NCBI GenBank assembly: GCA_007922305.1
Contig: ML677341.1
Span: 68,568,663-68,632,662 of the forward strand
Direction of reading: 5' to 3'
Length of the DNA stretch: 64,000 bases
Source of the DNA: Dermatemys mawii
Lineage: Eukaryota > Chordata > Testudines > Dermatemydidae
A program made the translations under genes and the position numbers. Below are positions 33,576 through 46,732 of the stretch, piece by piece (within the stretch, counting starts at the first letter, position 1; the number at the start of each line of letters is the position of its first letter). A model generated the notes under the pieces. The model was given only the letters and a program-made list of their open reading frames with translations. It did not search any database and was not told the DNA's origin.

Positions 33576-34822
33576 GTGCTCGTTACTTTGGCATATACTC
33601 ATTGATTAGGGTTAATCTTCTGTAGTGGTGGTGGGATATCCTGTATATCTAAAGAGAGATCCCAAATGTCACATTTTTTCCATGAACAAACATTTCAGTC
33701 CCCAAGTTGGAAACATACATAATAATTCTCTTTCTTTCCTTGTCAAGTAATATAACGAAAATAATCTCAAAAGTCACTTCAGGACACATTTGCAATTAAC
33801 AGACATGTGAAGACAAAAATGGACAAAAGGCAGGTTTTTTATCATGTTGATTTCCATTGTATTATTTAGGCATAGCGGCATTTTCTGTATTTCGCTTGTG
33901 AAGGCATATACAGTAACATATTTACAAAGGATTTAAACAGCCCCGTATCTCACATGTTTCATTTGTAGATTTGGTGAGTTTTTTAAAACCCTGCTGTCAG
34001 GTTTTTGAGATCCCTAGACCAAAAGAATTTCAGTACCTAAGAGCTTTGCATAGCCCTGAGAAGAGAAACAATCTTTGATATTGTCTGCCTCAGAAAGAAG
34101 TTTTCCTCATGGTCTTTGTGGAATGATCTCATCTCACCTTTCATAATGGAAGAGAATAGGAAGACGCAATGTGATGCTAAAAGAAAGATATACCGTCTGG
34201 TCACAGCATTGTTATGTTGGTAAAGCAGATTGAAACACAGTAATGCAACCAACCTGTTTTGCTTAACACTAATCAACATAAAGAAGAAGAATCTATGTTC
34301 TGGATTTATGAAAACATTGACAATCCTTTGCCACCTGAACATCCTATTTTCTTTGGAGGCATGAAATCTAATTGCTTGATGAGGAAATACGTAGATCTTA
34401 TCAAACTGCAGTTAATGATAAAAGCAAATCTTATAAACAGACAGACTTTAAATAACACATTAAGCTTATCACTGATGATATCTTTAATTATACGAAAGCA
34501 AAATGTAAGACAGTCTAATGGGAAATACAAATTACTTGTTAAAATTATTAACATGGTTAATGTGTTTACATTTGTTTATGTGTACGGGAATCATCTCAAA
34601 TATTTGACTGCAATGACAATATGTGTAAAGATCAATTAAAAGTCATGGAGATGAGATATTGGATTTTCAGACCTTAATAGGATTTCATCTGCACTTGTTA
34701 TATTATGTTATTCACTTATAATTGAGCTTCCATCATATCATAGAATCTGTCACCTCACCAATTTATTTTTCCAATCTCTAATGAAACTTTTATTCATGAT
34801 GGAGAATGTTTTAAAAAGCATT
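33576..34822. other. unique AT-rich sequence
   Basis: A 126-codon plus-strand frame at 34259-34639 is AT-driven (Ile/Asn/Lys/Leu-rich) and overlaps minus-strand frames. I do not support it as a gene. Nothing else is seen. Confidence 0.5.
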
Positions 34823-34824
34823 AT

Positions 34825-35372
34825 CCCCACTGCCCCACCTCACCTCTGCCTCTGCTCCACCTCCTGCTGCTCCCCTGAACATGCCGCCAACTCTCCACTT
34901 CTCCCTCCTCCCTCCCAGGCTTGCCACAAACAGTTGTTTTGCGCAGCAAGCCTGGGAGGGAGGGAAGAGAAGTACAGTGGCGGCGCACTCAGGGGAGGAG
35001 GCAGCGGTGGAGAGGAGGTGAGCTGGCATGGGGAGCAGTTCCTCTGACCCCCCCAAGGGTTACTTCCTTCAGCCCTCCCCATGCCCCCATCCCACCTGCC
35101 TTAGCTCACCTCTGCTCCACCTGCTCCCCTGAGCATGCCGCCACTCCGCTTCTCCCCCCTTCCCTTCCAGGCTTCCCACATGAAACAGCTGTTTTGCACA
35201 GCAAGCCTGGGAGGGAGGAGTAGGAGGGGAAATGCGGCACACCCGGGGGATTTGGGGAAGGAGTTGGAATGGAGTGGAGGTGGGGTGGGCGGGGTCATGG
35301 GGGGGTCACAAAAAGGAGGGGGCGGCCAAAATTTTTTTGCTTGGGGTGGCAAAAAACTTCAAGCCAACCCTT
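34825..35372 (-). mobile_element. GC-rich hAT-like MITE, one end missing
   Basis: The right end, ttgcttggggtggcaaaaaacttcaagccaaccctt, is in reverse complement a CAGGG-type hAT terminus followed by ggttttttgccacccc. The body carries two similar palindromic modules, 34845-35025 and 35105-35240, each centred on an aggcttgcc...ggcaagcct-like pair around cagctgtttt. The left terminus is not found, so the element is truncated. All long frames inside it are Pro/Gly/Ser-rich artefacts. Confidence 0.65.
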
Positions 35373-35842
35373 GCTCTGGCCCAATACTTCTTTACAGAGA
35401 CAAACATGATTACTGGGCTGTTTATTAGGGATATGAAAAGAGAAAAAGGCAAATTGAAGCAGGCTTGCAAAATAAACAAATAAAACCTATAAGAACCTTT
35501 ATGAAAACAAATTTCAGACTATGGGCTGTTCACAAACTGATCACCGAATATTCATGATTTGTGGTATAGAAATAGCCACCTAAGTTATATGGAATTGCTT
35601 CTGTTCCCTGACTGGATTACAAGCATGTTTTAAACACCTGAATAATGAATGGCAAATACTTTTTCCCAGGCATAAATACCCTTGTTTGTGTGAAAATGAG
35701 ACATGAAAATATTCCATTCATATAAGTATTTGTGAATAACAAAGAATATGGTTGTTAGAGAGGCAAGGGAAAGGGCACTTTTCCTTGGATCTCAGTTTGA
35801 GAGGGGCCGCAAATCAAGTGACTTTATATCTAGGCTCATAGG

Positions 35843-35920
35843 ATCAAAGCATCATTCACATTTGGTCTGCCCTCCACCTCCATCAAAGCATCATTCAGAT
35901 TTGGTCTGCCCTCCGCCTCC
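35843..35920. repeat. 39-bp tandem duplication
   Basis: The unit starting atcaaagcatcattca and ending ccgcctcc or ccacctcc occurs twice, 35843-35881 and 35882-35920, with two differences. A recent local duplication. Confidence 0.95.
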
Positions 35921-36972
35921 ATCATGACCAGCGGGGTGACACCTGATGCAGGGAGCAGGGCTCATCCCCAAGAGACAGGAGTCACTGCTGTGGGGTGAGT
36001 GTGAGGCAGGCTAGTTTTCCAGTCCCCACAGGGGCTCCTCTCAGTGTTAATTTGTTTTTGAAAAGTAGGGGGTTCTAGGTTTCAGATTTTGCTTAAGTCC
36101 CTCAAAACCAATGTGGCCCTGACAAAAAATAGGGTATATGAGGATGGCTGAACCAAACAGGGATTAGCATGTCAATGAATGTTTGCAAACACTGTTTCGA
36201 AAGCATGCAAACAGATTAAGATTATTTATTATTGAATAAGATAGAGTAAATGTGGGGGTCCATATTCTCTCTTGGCTCATAGAAGTAAGAAATCTATATA
36301 GGGCAGGCACACAAATGGGCCAGAGTTTTGGACTGGTATTGCAGGATTCTCAAAATCTACGGTGTGTTGGGAGTGAGGAATGTATCCCTGCCTCCCCTAC
36401 AATCTATCCTGGTAGGCCAGGAAACTCTGAGCATCCTCCACTAACTGTCTTCCTTGCTCCCCATTAACCCCAATGGTACAGGTAAAAGTACTCTCAATGT
36501 ACTCACTGTATGGTAGCATATCTGGGGGAGAGGGGAGGAGGGGCAAGACGGGGAAGTGGAGAGGGAAGGACAAAACAGACATAATATACTGCAAAGGAAC
36601 TCATTCTAGCTGGTAAATGGCATAAGTTAAATGTGGAACTATCCTATCTACATAGTATTTAAATATATACACATGTTGCCTAAGTTCATCTTTCTTTTTT
36701 TTCTCTTTAGTTTACCATTGTTAGAAGTAATGGGACATGACCAATTGTTGTTTTTGCTCAGGTGAATTGGTGATATGTTACCATCCATCCCCAGTAGTCA
36801 GTGGGGGAGGAGGGTGGTATGATCCTTTCTGAAGCTGCTTGCTTAACCTTTTTGACATTCACATGGATGATGTGAAGTCAGATTTTGTCCCCTGGTGTTT
36901 ACCAGGCTTTCTTATGCTTTGTGTAAACTACATGTTTTCTAGTAAGCTATAAACCAACATGTTTATGGACAG
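35921..36972. other. unique sequence
   Basis: No element or gene recognised. Short frames only. Confidence 0.5.
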
Positions 36973-37009
36973 AGCGTGCGCGCGTGCACACACACACACA
37001 CACACACAC
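36973..37009. repeat. (GC/AC)n microsatellite
   Basis: An alternating purine-pyrimidine run gtgcgcgcgtgcacacacac... reaches about 37 bp. Such a run can adopt Z-DNA. It is a simple repeat. Confidence 0.95.
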
Positions 37010-39215
37010 TCCTCAGTTATGTATATATGTTACTCTGCATAATCCCAGCCATATTTTAAGAGTGAGTCACCCATATCCTGTTAATTTTCCATGTGATGTG
37101 GGTACCTAATTGCCTTACATTTCTTTGGAAATTCCAACCTTTGGATCTACAGCTTTTACCATAAAACTGGTTATTTTTAGCTTTTAACTTTGCCATTTCT
37201 TGATTTTGAGGACTTTGCTTTGAAACATTAGTATTCTTTTAATAAATATTTTTACAATGAACGTATTAGGTTGTTACAAAAAGGAAGAACAATAGAAAAA
37301 TATTCCACAATGTGGAAGTCGGTGTTAGACAACATTGGAATGCTCTGCCCCACACAAGATGAGTCTCAATGAGGCATCAGATCCTGTCAAGTCCTTCTTT
37401 ATTCGATATGAACAATAAATGACCACATAGGGTAAGTCAGGCATATGCAGTTATGATACTGTTCGCCTGTATGACCAGATAGGAAAATTGTCTGACAGTT
37501 GCCTTAAGAGCATGCTTAACTTTCAGAGCCAATGAGCTAAAACTTATGCTTTCCTTAAAAACAAGAGGCAGCTTTCATTATTTTATTTGCTGCAGTGTTA
37601 CTAAGGCAACATTTATATAAATAATTCATTTCTTCTTTGACTTTATCTTAACAAAGTCAAAGACGGCATTCAAAATTTCAAAGCAGAGCAAAGGGTTTTT
37701 ATACTCTCCAGCTGGCTTTTGTTATCCTTTACTGTGTGACTGTGCCTTAAGAGAAGAAGCATTCTTAACTATCATTGGTCATGTATTGAAATGAGAAAAT
37801 ATGCACTCCATACCATGATATTTGCACAGAGACACTTATTTCCGTGCCACTCTTTTTATTAGTGTTCCTGACATCAACTGAGCTCCCTAACAAACTATTT
37901 TTAAAAGAAAAGCATGAGAAATTAAAACCCCCTTGTCTTTTTCCTTCATGATTTTCCATGGCATATTCTCTTGACTGATACTCCGAAGCCTGAGGAGAAA
38001 GGATTCCCAACTGCAGTGAGTAAAATATCATAATTCCATTTTGATGACGAAGTTTATTATCATTATGCCACCCATTATTGTGAGTTGTGGTTATCACTGT
38101 TTCTAGATTCTACCAAGTCAGCCAAGGAAGACACACCACAAACTTACTGTCATCCAAGAACGGAGCTGCATTGTTCTTATCTAATCACTGGAACTCAAAA
38201 TAGGACACTGCAGAAGACCACAATAAGAGTGGGTCAGAGGTGGTGGAGGGGTAAGGGCTAGGACATAGATCCATATTTATATGTGTAATGTCCCCAGCAC
38301 CTCATACAACTAACCATGAATGTGCTATAGATGCTATTTCAATTGAAAGGCTGAAATAGCATCTGTGAGGGTGTAAGGTGGCAGATAGCTGCAGAGCAGC
38401 CTCACACATTGGCCCTCGGCTGTAGGGCTGGATATCATTTTAACAACCACTCCACATTCCACCTGCTTAAAGCCCAGATACTCCCGATCACTCTATTTGC
38501 CTTCGCTTACTAACAGTGCTTTCGCCAGAAATCTAGTAGTATTACTAGAAATGAAGTAATCTCTATTGAATACTCCTAGGTGCCTGTCAGCTGCCAAAAT
38601 ATTAATAAGCCACTCTCATGTCTGTAGTCTGTGGGGCTTCATTTGGCAGCAAAAACTAATCCTCCAGCATTTGCTTGTGCAAAATATTTTCATTGTTGCA
38701 CATATATGGAGCAATTTCATAGATTCCCGATGGCATCCAATGCCTCTGGCCAGAGTCTTGTTTTTAATTTAGTAGATCTTTTGAAATGTGCAGTTTCATA
38801 TGAAGGCACTTCGGAAGTTCCCCTTTTGATCCATTTCCCTCAAAAGGCATCCTGATTTTTATTGACAAATTCATATGAAAAATAAAATTTATAAAACTTT
38901 GCTTCAGTTACATAAACCCCCGTGCAAATGAAAGACTTTTCAGAATGTAAAGAATCCACTTTGGGATAGCTGACATTTTATAACATCAAAACAATAGCAC
39001 CATTCAATTTTTAATACATTGGACAACTTCTGAAATGAACAATGGAAAAAATTCTGTTGACTTGATTTTGATTTGATACTGTTTTTTTGTGGAGTTCTCT
39101 GTTAATTTCATATATAATATGTGTGGCCAGAGACTGGCCTTATGTTTTTTGCCATACTAACTATGCAAAACATATAACATTCATAAGGAAGAGAGTGTAG
39201 GCAGAGGGAATGTTT
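37010..39215. other. unique sequence; possible conserved noncoding DNA
   Basis: No repeats recognised. The stretch 38560-38860 has balanced composition without repeat hallmarks and carries two overlapping plus-strand frames of 68 and 74 codons, which lack domain character. It is a noncoding-conservation candidate only. Confidence 0.4.
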
Positions 39216-39219
39216 TCAG

Positions 39220-39555
39220 AGGCTGCTGTACTGCTGGAGATGCCATCTTGCAGATGAGACAGATAGCAGCAGGGATCCTGGCCACCTCTGTTTAGTAAAG
39301 ATATTTGGCACTGTCTCGAAGAGTTGGGTTGTTAATGTTGATGTCTTGAACAAATTCCAGTCTGGGTGAGTCTCTTCTGCTACCTTAAGTTCTCCCTGTA
39401 GTTTCAGGTGGAAAAGTTATTCTTCACTGTCTGTCCTAACTTGATGTGTAATTGTATTCTGCAATGTTAATGGTTGCTGAATTTCACCCCCACAATGGCT
39501 AAGTTTCAGTGGTGGGGAAAAGTGCTCCTGTGCATTGTTCTTGTGTGTGTAAATG
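39220..39555 (+). repeat. ancient LINE 3' fragment, copy 2 (left part)
   Basis: ggagatgccatcttgcagatgagac, gggatcctggcc, gacaaattcca-like text and cactgtctgtcctaac match, in order, the family at 19495-19865. It breaks off at about 39555 in a tg-rich stretch and appears to resume at about 40085 with gtgaggcactttggggtc. Confidence 0.6.
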
Positions 39556-40082
39556 TGTCAGGAGTAAGGCTCTCAGCTATGCCTGCTCAGAATTTCTGAT
39601 GCCCTAATGAGCCAGCTAGTCTGCCTGATGGACCACTCTACCTGATTGGCTGAGGAAGCCAGCAGGCTGGTTCTTAAATATAGCAGCAGCAGTAGCTTGC
39701 TGGCTGTTCAACGCAGATGCCCACAGACTCTCTTCCTCCTTGTTCTTGTCTCTCCAGGCTCTGCTCCTGCTTTTCTTCTCAAGCTCCAGCCCAGATTCTG
39801 CCCTGCACCCAGGCTTGTTCCTGTCCTGCTCCAGCCTTGCTCCTGTCTCAGAACCAGCCCTGCTTTTGCTTTTGCTGACTCTTTTCATCTGGTTCCAACC
39901 CTTGGTTCTGACTCCTGTCTCCAACTCTGCCTAACCCTTGGTTCTGGCATTTGGACTCTGACTTTGGTTCTGATCCTTGGTTCTCTTTCCTGACTTTGTC
40001 TCGACACTTGACTCTGACATTTGAACTCTGATCACTAAGCCTGACTCCCACTCTGACCCCCTATGACCCAGTCTGCTGACTC
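39556..40082 (+). mobile_element. probable solo LTR inserted in the old LINE
   Basis: The stretch starts tgtcaggagtaaggctc and separates two halves of an ancient LINE. A TATA-like ttcttaaatatagcagcag lies at about 39672, followed by CT-rich text with irregular repeats of ttggttctgac and gactctgac (39900-40040), as in many LTR R/U5 regions. The right border lies within a (tg)n tract, so the 3' end and target duplication cannot be fixed. No retroviral coding sequence is present. Frames of 102-115 codons inside are Ser/Leu-rich composition artefacts. Confidence 0.5.
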
Positions 40083-40160
40083 TGTGTGTGTGTGTGAGGC
40101 ACTTTGGGGTCATCCATGATGAATATCACTATGTAAAGTCAATATCACTGTCATTTTTAG
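40083..40160 (+). repeat. ancient LINE 3' fragment, copy 2 (right part)
   Basis: gtgaggcactttggggtc then gatgaatatcactatgtaaa fits the tail of this family, where gaggcactttggg is followed by aaggcgctatataaatg. It continues the sequence that was broken at 39555. Confidence 0.6.
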
Positions 40161-43100
40161 TAAGGCCCTAAGACTCAAGATTTAAAAAAATCGTTACTCA
40201 GAGTTTAACTCTATTAGTCAAAGTAGTGTAGTCTCTTTTGACAGAATACCGCAGACAGCTAGTTTATGGATTTGAGTTCAAAGCATTGTCCAATAGTTAT
40301 TTGAGTTATATCACTATAAAGATAAACAATGTACCTTGCTCGTACAATAATGACTGCAGCAAAGATAAAGTTTTAATAGATTCTACCAAATTGCTGTAAG
40401 TAATATCACCGACAGCTGAACTCTTCTTACAATTATATTTATTCTAAAGTATTGTACAATACTTTCCTGCAAAGGTCTCCATTTTATACATAGATAGATA
40501 GATAGGTGTGTGTGTGTGTGTGAATTAGGATGATGGCATCTCAACTACCTCATTGTGGCTACATCCTGTGAGTTGGTGGGGTGGGAGAAGTAAAGAAGCT
40601 GTTTGCATGGGAAATGGAGCCTGATTTTTTAAAGACCAGCGTCACGGAGCTAGGACCATATAAGTTAAATAGTTTGTTTCTTCTTTAATACTTTGTGAAA
40701 AATAAATAACCTTTTCCATTTATTTTTATCAGAAGAAAACATAAAAATGCATCCTACCAGAAAAGACCAATGTGCTTATCTCCCTTTATTTTACATGTGC
40801 TACATTTTAAATAAGTTGACAGTCCCTGTATTCAGAGACCCAGAATGGAGCTGATTAGGTCACATGCTGGGTATCAAAGCCCTTGATTTATTCCTATGCT
40901 CTATCTGGGCTTCATAGTGAGCAGCTTCTTATTTTTAAGAGACATGGGTGATAATTTAGTCCTCGATTCAGGGAAGTCGCCTAATTCAGAAAAGGCATTT
41001 AAACACATACTTTTTAAGCCTGTGCTTAAATCCCATAGGAGTCAATGGGACTTAATAATATGCATAAAATAAAGCACATTCTTTAAGTGTGGTTTTGGAT
41101 AGAGATGAAATTAAGCATATGACTCAGGCTAGGTCTATACTATGACAAGGGGTGTGATATCCGGCTACTGAGCACATACTCAATGAGAACTATGACAAGT
41201 ATAAATAGTATCATACCCATGGTAGCACGGGCAACTTCAGCATGACTTAGCCCTGCTGAGCACAAATCTTCCTGTAAGAATGTCTCAAAAGGTCTATATA
41301 ACTCTACTACAATTTTCCTTGGGCACCTAAAGGGCAGGTTTGAGGGGGAAATGAATATCTGCAGGCTCTTTCAGTATGTTCATACACGGGAAGTAAAAAG
41401 GAGGTTCTATCCAGATAGTTTTCACATCATTTCCTATCCCACAGGGACCATGCTGATTCTATAACTTATATTTTTATTTCATGAACAAGTTGTAATATAT
41501 TAGTGAAAGCAGTTGCAAAAGATTCAGATAGCTGACAGGATTCTTGAGAAATGTTTCGTATAGCAGTGATATCCCAAAAGGCCCAAAATAACAGCCTAAA
41601 ATGTATGGGACAGCGATCACTGGGTTTATTACTTCAGTTTCAGCCTGGTATTTTGCAATTTATAGTTTCCTGATAAATTGGAATCCATTCAGCTGATGCA
41701 TATTATGTAGGACTATGGAACTGTCTGCGCTACTCTGGAGGATTAGAATGAGTTGCAAATGACTTGGAGGTGTTAATTTAGCAAATTAACGTAGATGGGA
41801 AGCACCTTTTCCCCTCATACACCATTATTGAGAATAAGACACAGTAAAATAGCAACATGTATAAGATCATTTAGGTAAGAGCGCATTTCCACCAAAGTCC
41901 TATTTTCAGGGATTTCACATTTGACTATTTGAAAATATTGCTTCAAGCTAAATCTTGGATTTGTGATATAAAGTTTCAGTTCAATGACACATTATTTTCC
42001 AGGAATATTTTGAACGTGTGTGTGTGTAGGGGGGAGTCCAGCTGCCACCTTTTTTTGTTAATATTAGAAGAGCAGAGAAAACAATAAAATTTGATAGCAT
42101 CACATATATTTTTACTCTACTAATTGGCTCCTTAGCATTAGTAATCTGGTTTTCCATCTAAAATGTCCATTGATAGGAGCAGACTGGCTGTTAAACACTG
42201 GTGAGAATTATTTTTTTAAAGGCTTTGCTTTTTAAACCAATGTTTTTGAGATTATCAATCTTGAGCATGGACTGGTGCTTTAGAGCATGTTGGTTACAAA
42301 AATATTAACATCGATTACATTGTTTTGTTTACACATGAATATTATTTTTTTTCAACAAAAAAGTATGGATTTTAAGCATTCAGATTTTGGCATTCAGCTT
42401 TTACAAAGTCTAGCTAGTGATTTACTAGTTTGAATGATTTACAGAACAGACTACAATGCTGAAGAGCCCATTAAGGTCTCTTATTGTATAAGGTCTCTTG
42501 AGTTAATAATGCCATAACATGAATTTTCATGATAGAACAAGATGGCAGCCTCAAAAAAAAAAAAAAGAAAAAAAAATAATAGCACCAGGTCACTGACTCA
42601 GTACAACCCAACCCAGTATAAGCCTTGAACATAGATCTGCATAAGTGCCGAATTAGTACAGCAGTCTGTTAAGTTACTAGTCCTCTGGTTTGGGGAAATG
42701 GAGGGGAAAAGCAGTGTTACTTTTCCAAGCTTTTCCCACAAACCAAGCCCCACCCATTTGAGACACCAAAATGAGACACCACTCTCAGTCATCTGTGCAA
42801 CCATTCAAAAATATAATCATGAATGGTCTGTTAGGCTCAGCTAAACCCTTCAGGTCTGGTTTCTGCTCAATAAATTCACCCATTGACAGAACTGGACTAC
42901 GGCATAACAACAACAGTCCCCTCCTACAATCCCAGTTCTAGATTCAGGTGATGATGTCCGAATCTAATCTAATCTAAGATTTCATTTAAAAAATAAGTTA
43001 TAGTTCTGTCCCTCATGAAACCTAAGAAACATTCGATAGTGTAATATGGCTGCAACTGATACAGTGATGTCTGCCTGAACCTTCAGAGAGCTGGCAGCAG

Positions 43101-44164
43101 CCCCTAGGAAGAAAATTACTGTACCCTATACTCCTACTACTAGAGCAGATTAGGTCACTATGGTATTCAAGGCTCCATGCCTCTGCTCCACAGTGGGGCT
43201 TTGCCACCACTGCTGTAAGGGGAGATAACCTAGTGCTAGTCACCATTCCAGGTTCCTCCTGGTTTCCCTGGGTGCCAGGGAAGAGGAGACCTCTGGTAAC
43301 CACTACTGCCTCCTCCAGGTGTCCTTTTGAGGTGCATTTGTTGCCCCTTGGAGCAGTAGGACAGAAAAGTAATGGTGTCCTCCATGCACCATCAATTCAT
43401 GGCACTAAACTAAGGTGTCACAGACTATTGTTCAGATCTCATAATATAATTGTCCCTCTCCTTTCTTACATGATTTGATCTGCAGTGAAATACTTAACAA
43501 AGCCAACATTTAAATTATCACCAACAGGCATCTGAGTTAAATCACCACTGAGCTGAATGGACAGTTCAGATCTCTAAGACCTTTTGTTTCCAGCTCTCTG
43601 TACAAACTCAGGTGGACATTTCTGTATTGGTTATACCGCTCATATTTTCATGGTTTTCCTTGCAACAAACTTAGGCCTTGTCTTTAGATGAAAATTGCCT
43701 TAGTATAGTTGTCCTCATATCAATAGGAACTACCATGCATCCACACACAAATTCTTTCCCATCAATGGCTCTTTGGACTTTAGCAGGAGCTACTCCATAT
43801 CGCATCTGAAGTAACTCCATATTGGTGAGAAGTAAAGGCTTTGCGGCAGTATGGTCACATCCCACTGTGATTTAACTAAACTGGAGCAAATAGCCCTTCC
43901 CCATTATCCTAAACTGGTATAATCACTGCAGAAGTGACCTGTTAGGTTAGTATTCTGCCCTCACTGCTTTGGGGTCATTTGGACTAGAGGTCACCCACCT
44001 TTTCAAGTAGTGCTGCTGGCAAATGCATGAGTCCCATTTGCTAGTGAGTTGCTTTCAGAATGATTGAAAAACACTTTTCCTTTGTTCAGAATGTGTCATT
44101 GTCTCTGGCTGGAGCCTGGCAGTGCATTGTTCTGTGGGATGAGTAGTTTGCCCAGACCATGCCG
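40161..44164. other. largely unique sequence with small simple repeats
   Basis: A (gata)n(gt)n microsatellite lies at 40491-40522 and an A-rich run at 42546-42578. A small foldback repeat (gattcagg / cttaaatcccatagg) occupies about 40965-41125. A fragment with aggtctatactatgacaagg at 41129 and another with ttaggccttgtctttag at 43671 resemble MITE ends. The interval 42060-42350 has no repeat hallmark. No gene is recognised. Confidence 0.4.
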
Positions 44165-44312
44165 GAAAACACATGCCAGGATCACTGGAGGTTTTCAAAA
44201 GGAAGTTGGCTAGCCATCTGTCTCGGATGGTTTAGATACAACAAATCTTGAATCTTGGCAGGGGGTTAGACTAGATGGTCCTTGAGGTCCCTTCTAACCC
44301 TCTGATCCTGTG
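44165..44312 (+). mobile_element. CR1 LINE 3' end
   Basis: The segment agggggttagactagatggtccttgaggtcccttctaaccctctgatcctgtg matches the highly conserved CR1 3' tail. Upstream, gaggttttcaaaaggaagttggctagccatctgt fits the 3' UTR. It is a short, 5'-truncated copy, which is the normal outcome of CR1 target-primed insertion. Confidence 0.85.
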
Positions 44313-45420
44313 CAAAGATTTACAAGCAGCTGTCTGGACAGATGACCAAACTGAGGTAGCCCCAAGATGAAATACAGTAATGAAACCTCTGACAGACCTA
44401 GAGAGATGCATAGGACCAAAACAGCTCACACAAGATCTCTTTTATGAGGAAATTGACAGGAATTTCTGAAAGGAACCTGCACACAGCCTACCCTCGTTGT
44501 GAATAGTGCTGATCTTGCTTGAGAGATTCTCTTGTAGGCATGTAGTGGTCACTAATTTTTTTATGAAAGCTGAAATTCTGAACCATTTGATGACATCTTC
44601 AGAACAAGTACCAAGTTGCTAAACTGGTGCAAGCCTGTCCAATTCAGGCCTTGAATCCAGATCTGGGAAACTGCAAGTGCATTTGGTGTGCAGAATATTT
44701 GTTTTACTAGCAACTACATGCTGCCCATAAAGTTTTCAGTCAAGTGAAATTAATGCCGTTCTTTTGTTGCTAGGAAATGTCATTCCCAGATTTCCTAATG
44801 ATTGTGTTTTCTTGCAATTCCTTATGCAGTGATGTAGAGTGCAACAAGCTAACAGAGTCATGTGATCACACATCAATCAGAAATATACAGAATTCCAACC
44901 AACCAAAGATACCATCTGGGTGCACAACTGCCAAGACTCCTGCCTGAAGTGAGATTTCATGCATGGCTCTTCCCCACCACTCTTCCACCTGTTTGATCAT
45001 CCCTCCAGGGTTGAAACAGGTTGTCTGTTCTGCTTTCCATCCACACAGGGCCACTTTCTTGGCTGTTGCTGTGTGACAAACAGCTGAATCTGTCTTATTT
45101 TCCCCATGAGCTCCTGAATGTGCAGCAATCTCTACTCCTTCCCATGCATTGTGTGCCTCTGTTGTCTGGGTGTGTAGCTTGCCCATACTTGTTCCAAAGT
45201 CTGAATCTTTTGAGGCTCCCTGTCACGGTTTATCACCTGTATTTTGCAATGGGGCTGCACATTTAAAGTGTGCTCTTACAACCAGCATCAGCACTACAAA
45301 AACACATGTAAGTGTTTTTTAGAGGTTTCTTGCATTGTTGCCTTGTTGCATTGAAACAACGTCATGTACACATGGTTTTTAACCCTGTGTGTCTAATATC
45401 AAACCTTGTCTTAAAAAAAA
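44313..45420. other. no feature recognised
   Basis: A 106-codon minus-strand frame at 44866-45186 shows no family resemblance and is overlapped by an 81-codon plus-strand frame. Left unannotated. Confidence 0.5.
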
Positions 45421-45424
45421 TAAG

Positions 45425-45876
45425 ATACAGAGTAGAACTGGGGGAAAATTTTCAAATAGTTTATTCAGCAAAAAAATGCAGTTTCAGGTTCACTGAAACT
45501 ATTTGTGAATTCAGATCAAATTCAGTGACCATTTTTGGCTGGGGAGGATAAATATTGAAAATGTCAAACTGTTTCATTTCAACATTTTTTCAACATTTTG
45601 ACTTTTCATTTCACAACTACATTTCATTTTTAAGCTACATTTATTAAAAGCACAAAAAGGTGCCACCTAAAACTGAAATGAAACAGAAAATGTGGTGGGG
45701 GGAATGTTCTGCATAGAATGAAAGATTTAGTTCAACCCAAAATGAGATTTTTTTTTTGCTTGATGAAACTAAAAATAACAAAAAACAAACAAAAAAATCC
45801 ATTTCAGGTTGAGCCAAAAATAATTATTTTTCTAATTTTTTTCAGTTCTGCCCCCAAATAGAATATCAAGTATTGG
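45425..45876. repeat. AT-rich interspersed repeat with inverted ends
   Basis: The left end agtagaactgggggaaaattttc and the right end ttttttcagttctgccccc are inverted copies. The interior is packed with variants of tttcattt, aacattttgac and gaaatgaaac in both senses. This fits a decayed non-autonomous DNA element. No target duplication is resolved. Confidence 0.5.
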
Positions 45877-46732
45877 CTCAGTTCTAGTAAACAGTTGGGA
45901 GCAGATGATTAAGATATACTCCAAATCCTCTGGTTTTGTATAATCTTCCTCCATCTCTCTCTCTTTTCCCCCCTCCTCACCCTCTTTCCCTCCAGTCTCT
46001 ATCATAAATTTGATATCTCTGTATACATAGTGTACTATACAAAAAACCCACACAGCTGAGTATGCAAGCCTACAATAATATGAGAAATTAATGTGTGAGC
46101 TTTCTAAAGTATTTCTAGGTCTTAAGCTAATATTGAACTAAATTTGAGAGTTTAAGCAAAAGCTGTTTCCATGGTTATACTGGAGATATTCTAAATATAG
46201 TGCATGATGTAATCAGCTAATGTGACTAGACACAAAATTGATGTTTATTTCAGTCTGAAGTTTATTCAGTGTAGAAACCTTTGAGAGGTATCTGTATCAC
46301 TTGAAAAACTATTTTGAAATTATTCCTATTGTCCCTTGGTTTCCTGTTTCCCAGGGCTCTTCCCTTTAGCAGTTTATAGGCTGTATCTTCTTTATTATAA
46401 ATTATATACATTAAACCACTTTAGTGCCTTTACAGAATTCTTAACATTATATATAATAGACCCCATAACAGCTCATTCCACTGCTGGCAAGACAAAGGTT
46501 TTCATTTTTGTAATCTTTTTGCACCCCACACATTTTAAACCTTCTTATCAGTATCCATCTATTTATCCCTTCAACCCGCCCCAATACTGTTGTGTCCAAG
46601 GTGTACTATGACTTTACCTCTTGATGCATCACACATCCATGGGATGAAGGGTAGATAATGCCTCCTATTTGATTAGCTTCCACTGATCCTTCCTCTCATC
46701 TACATCGGAAGGGCTGATCAAAACTAAAGAAA
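45877..46732. other. no feature recognised
   Basis: A CT-rich patch at 45940-46000 yields a 73-codon minus-strand frame rich in Glu/Lys. Nothing further. Confidence 0.5.

Noticed and set aside
39616..40113. Frames of 102-115 codons
   Set aside because: They sit in the CT-rich part of the putative LTR and are Ser/Leu or Lys/Ser-rich artefacts.
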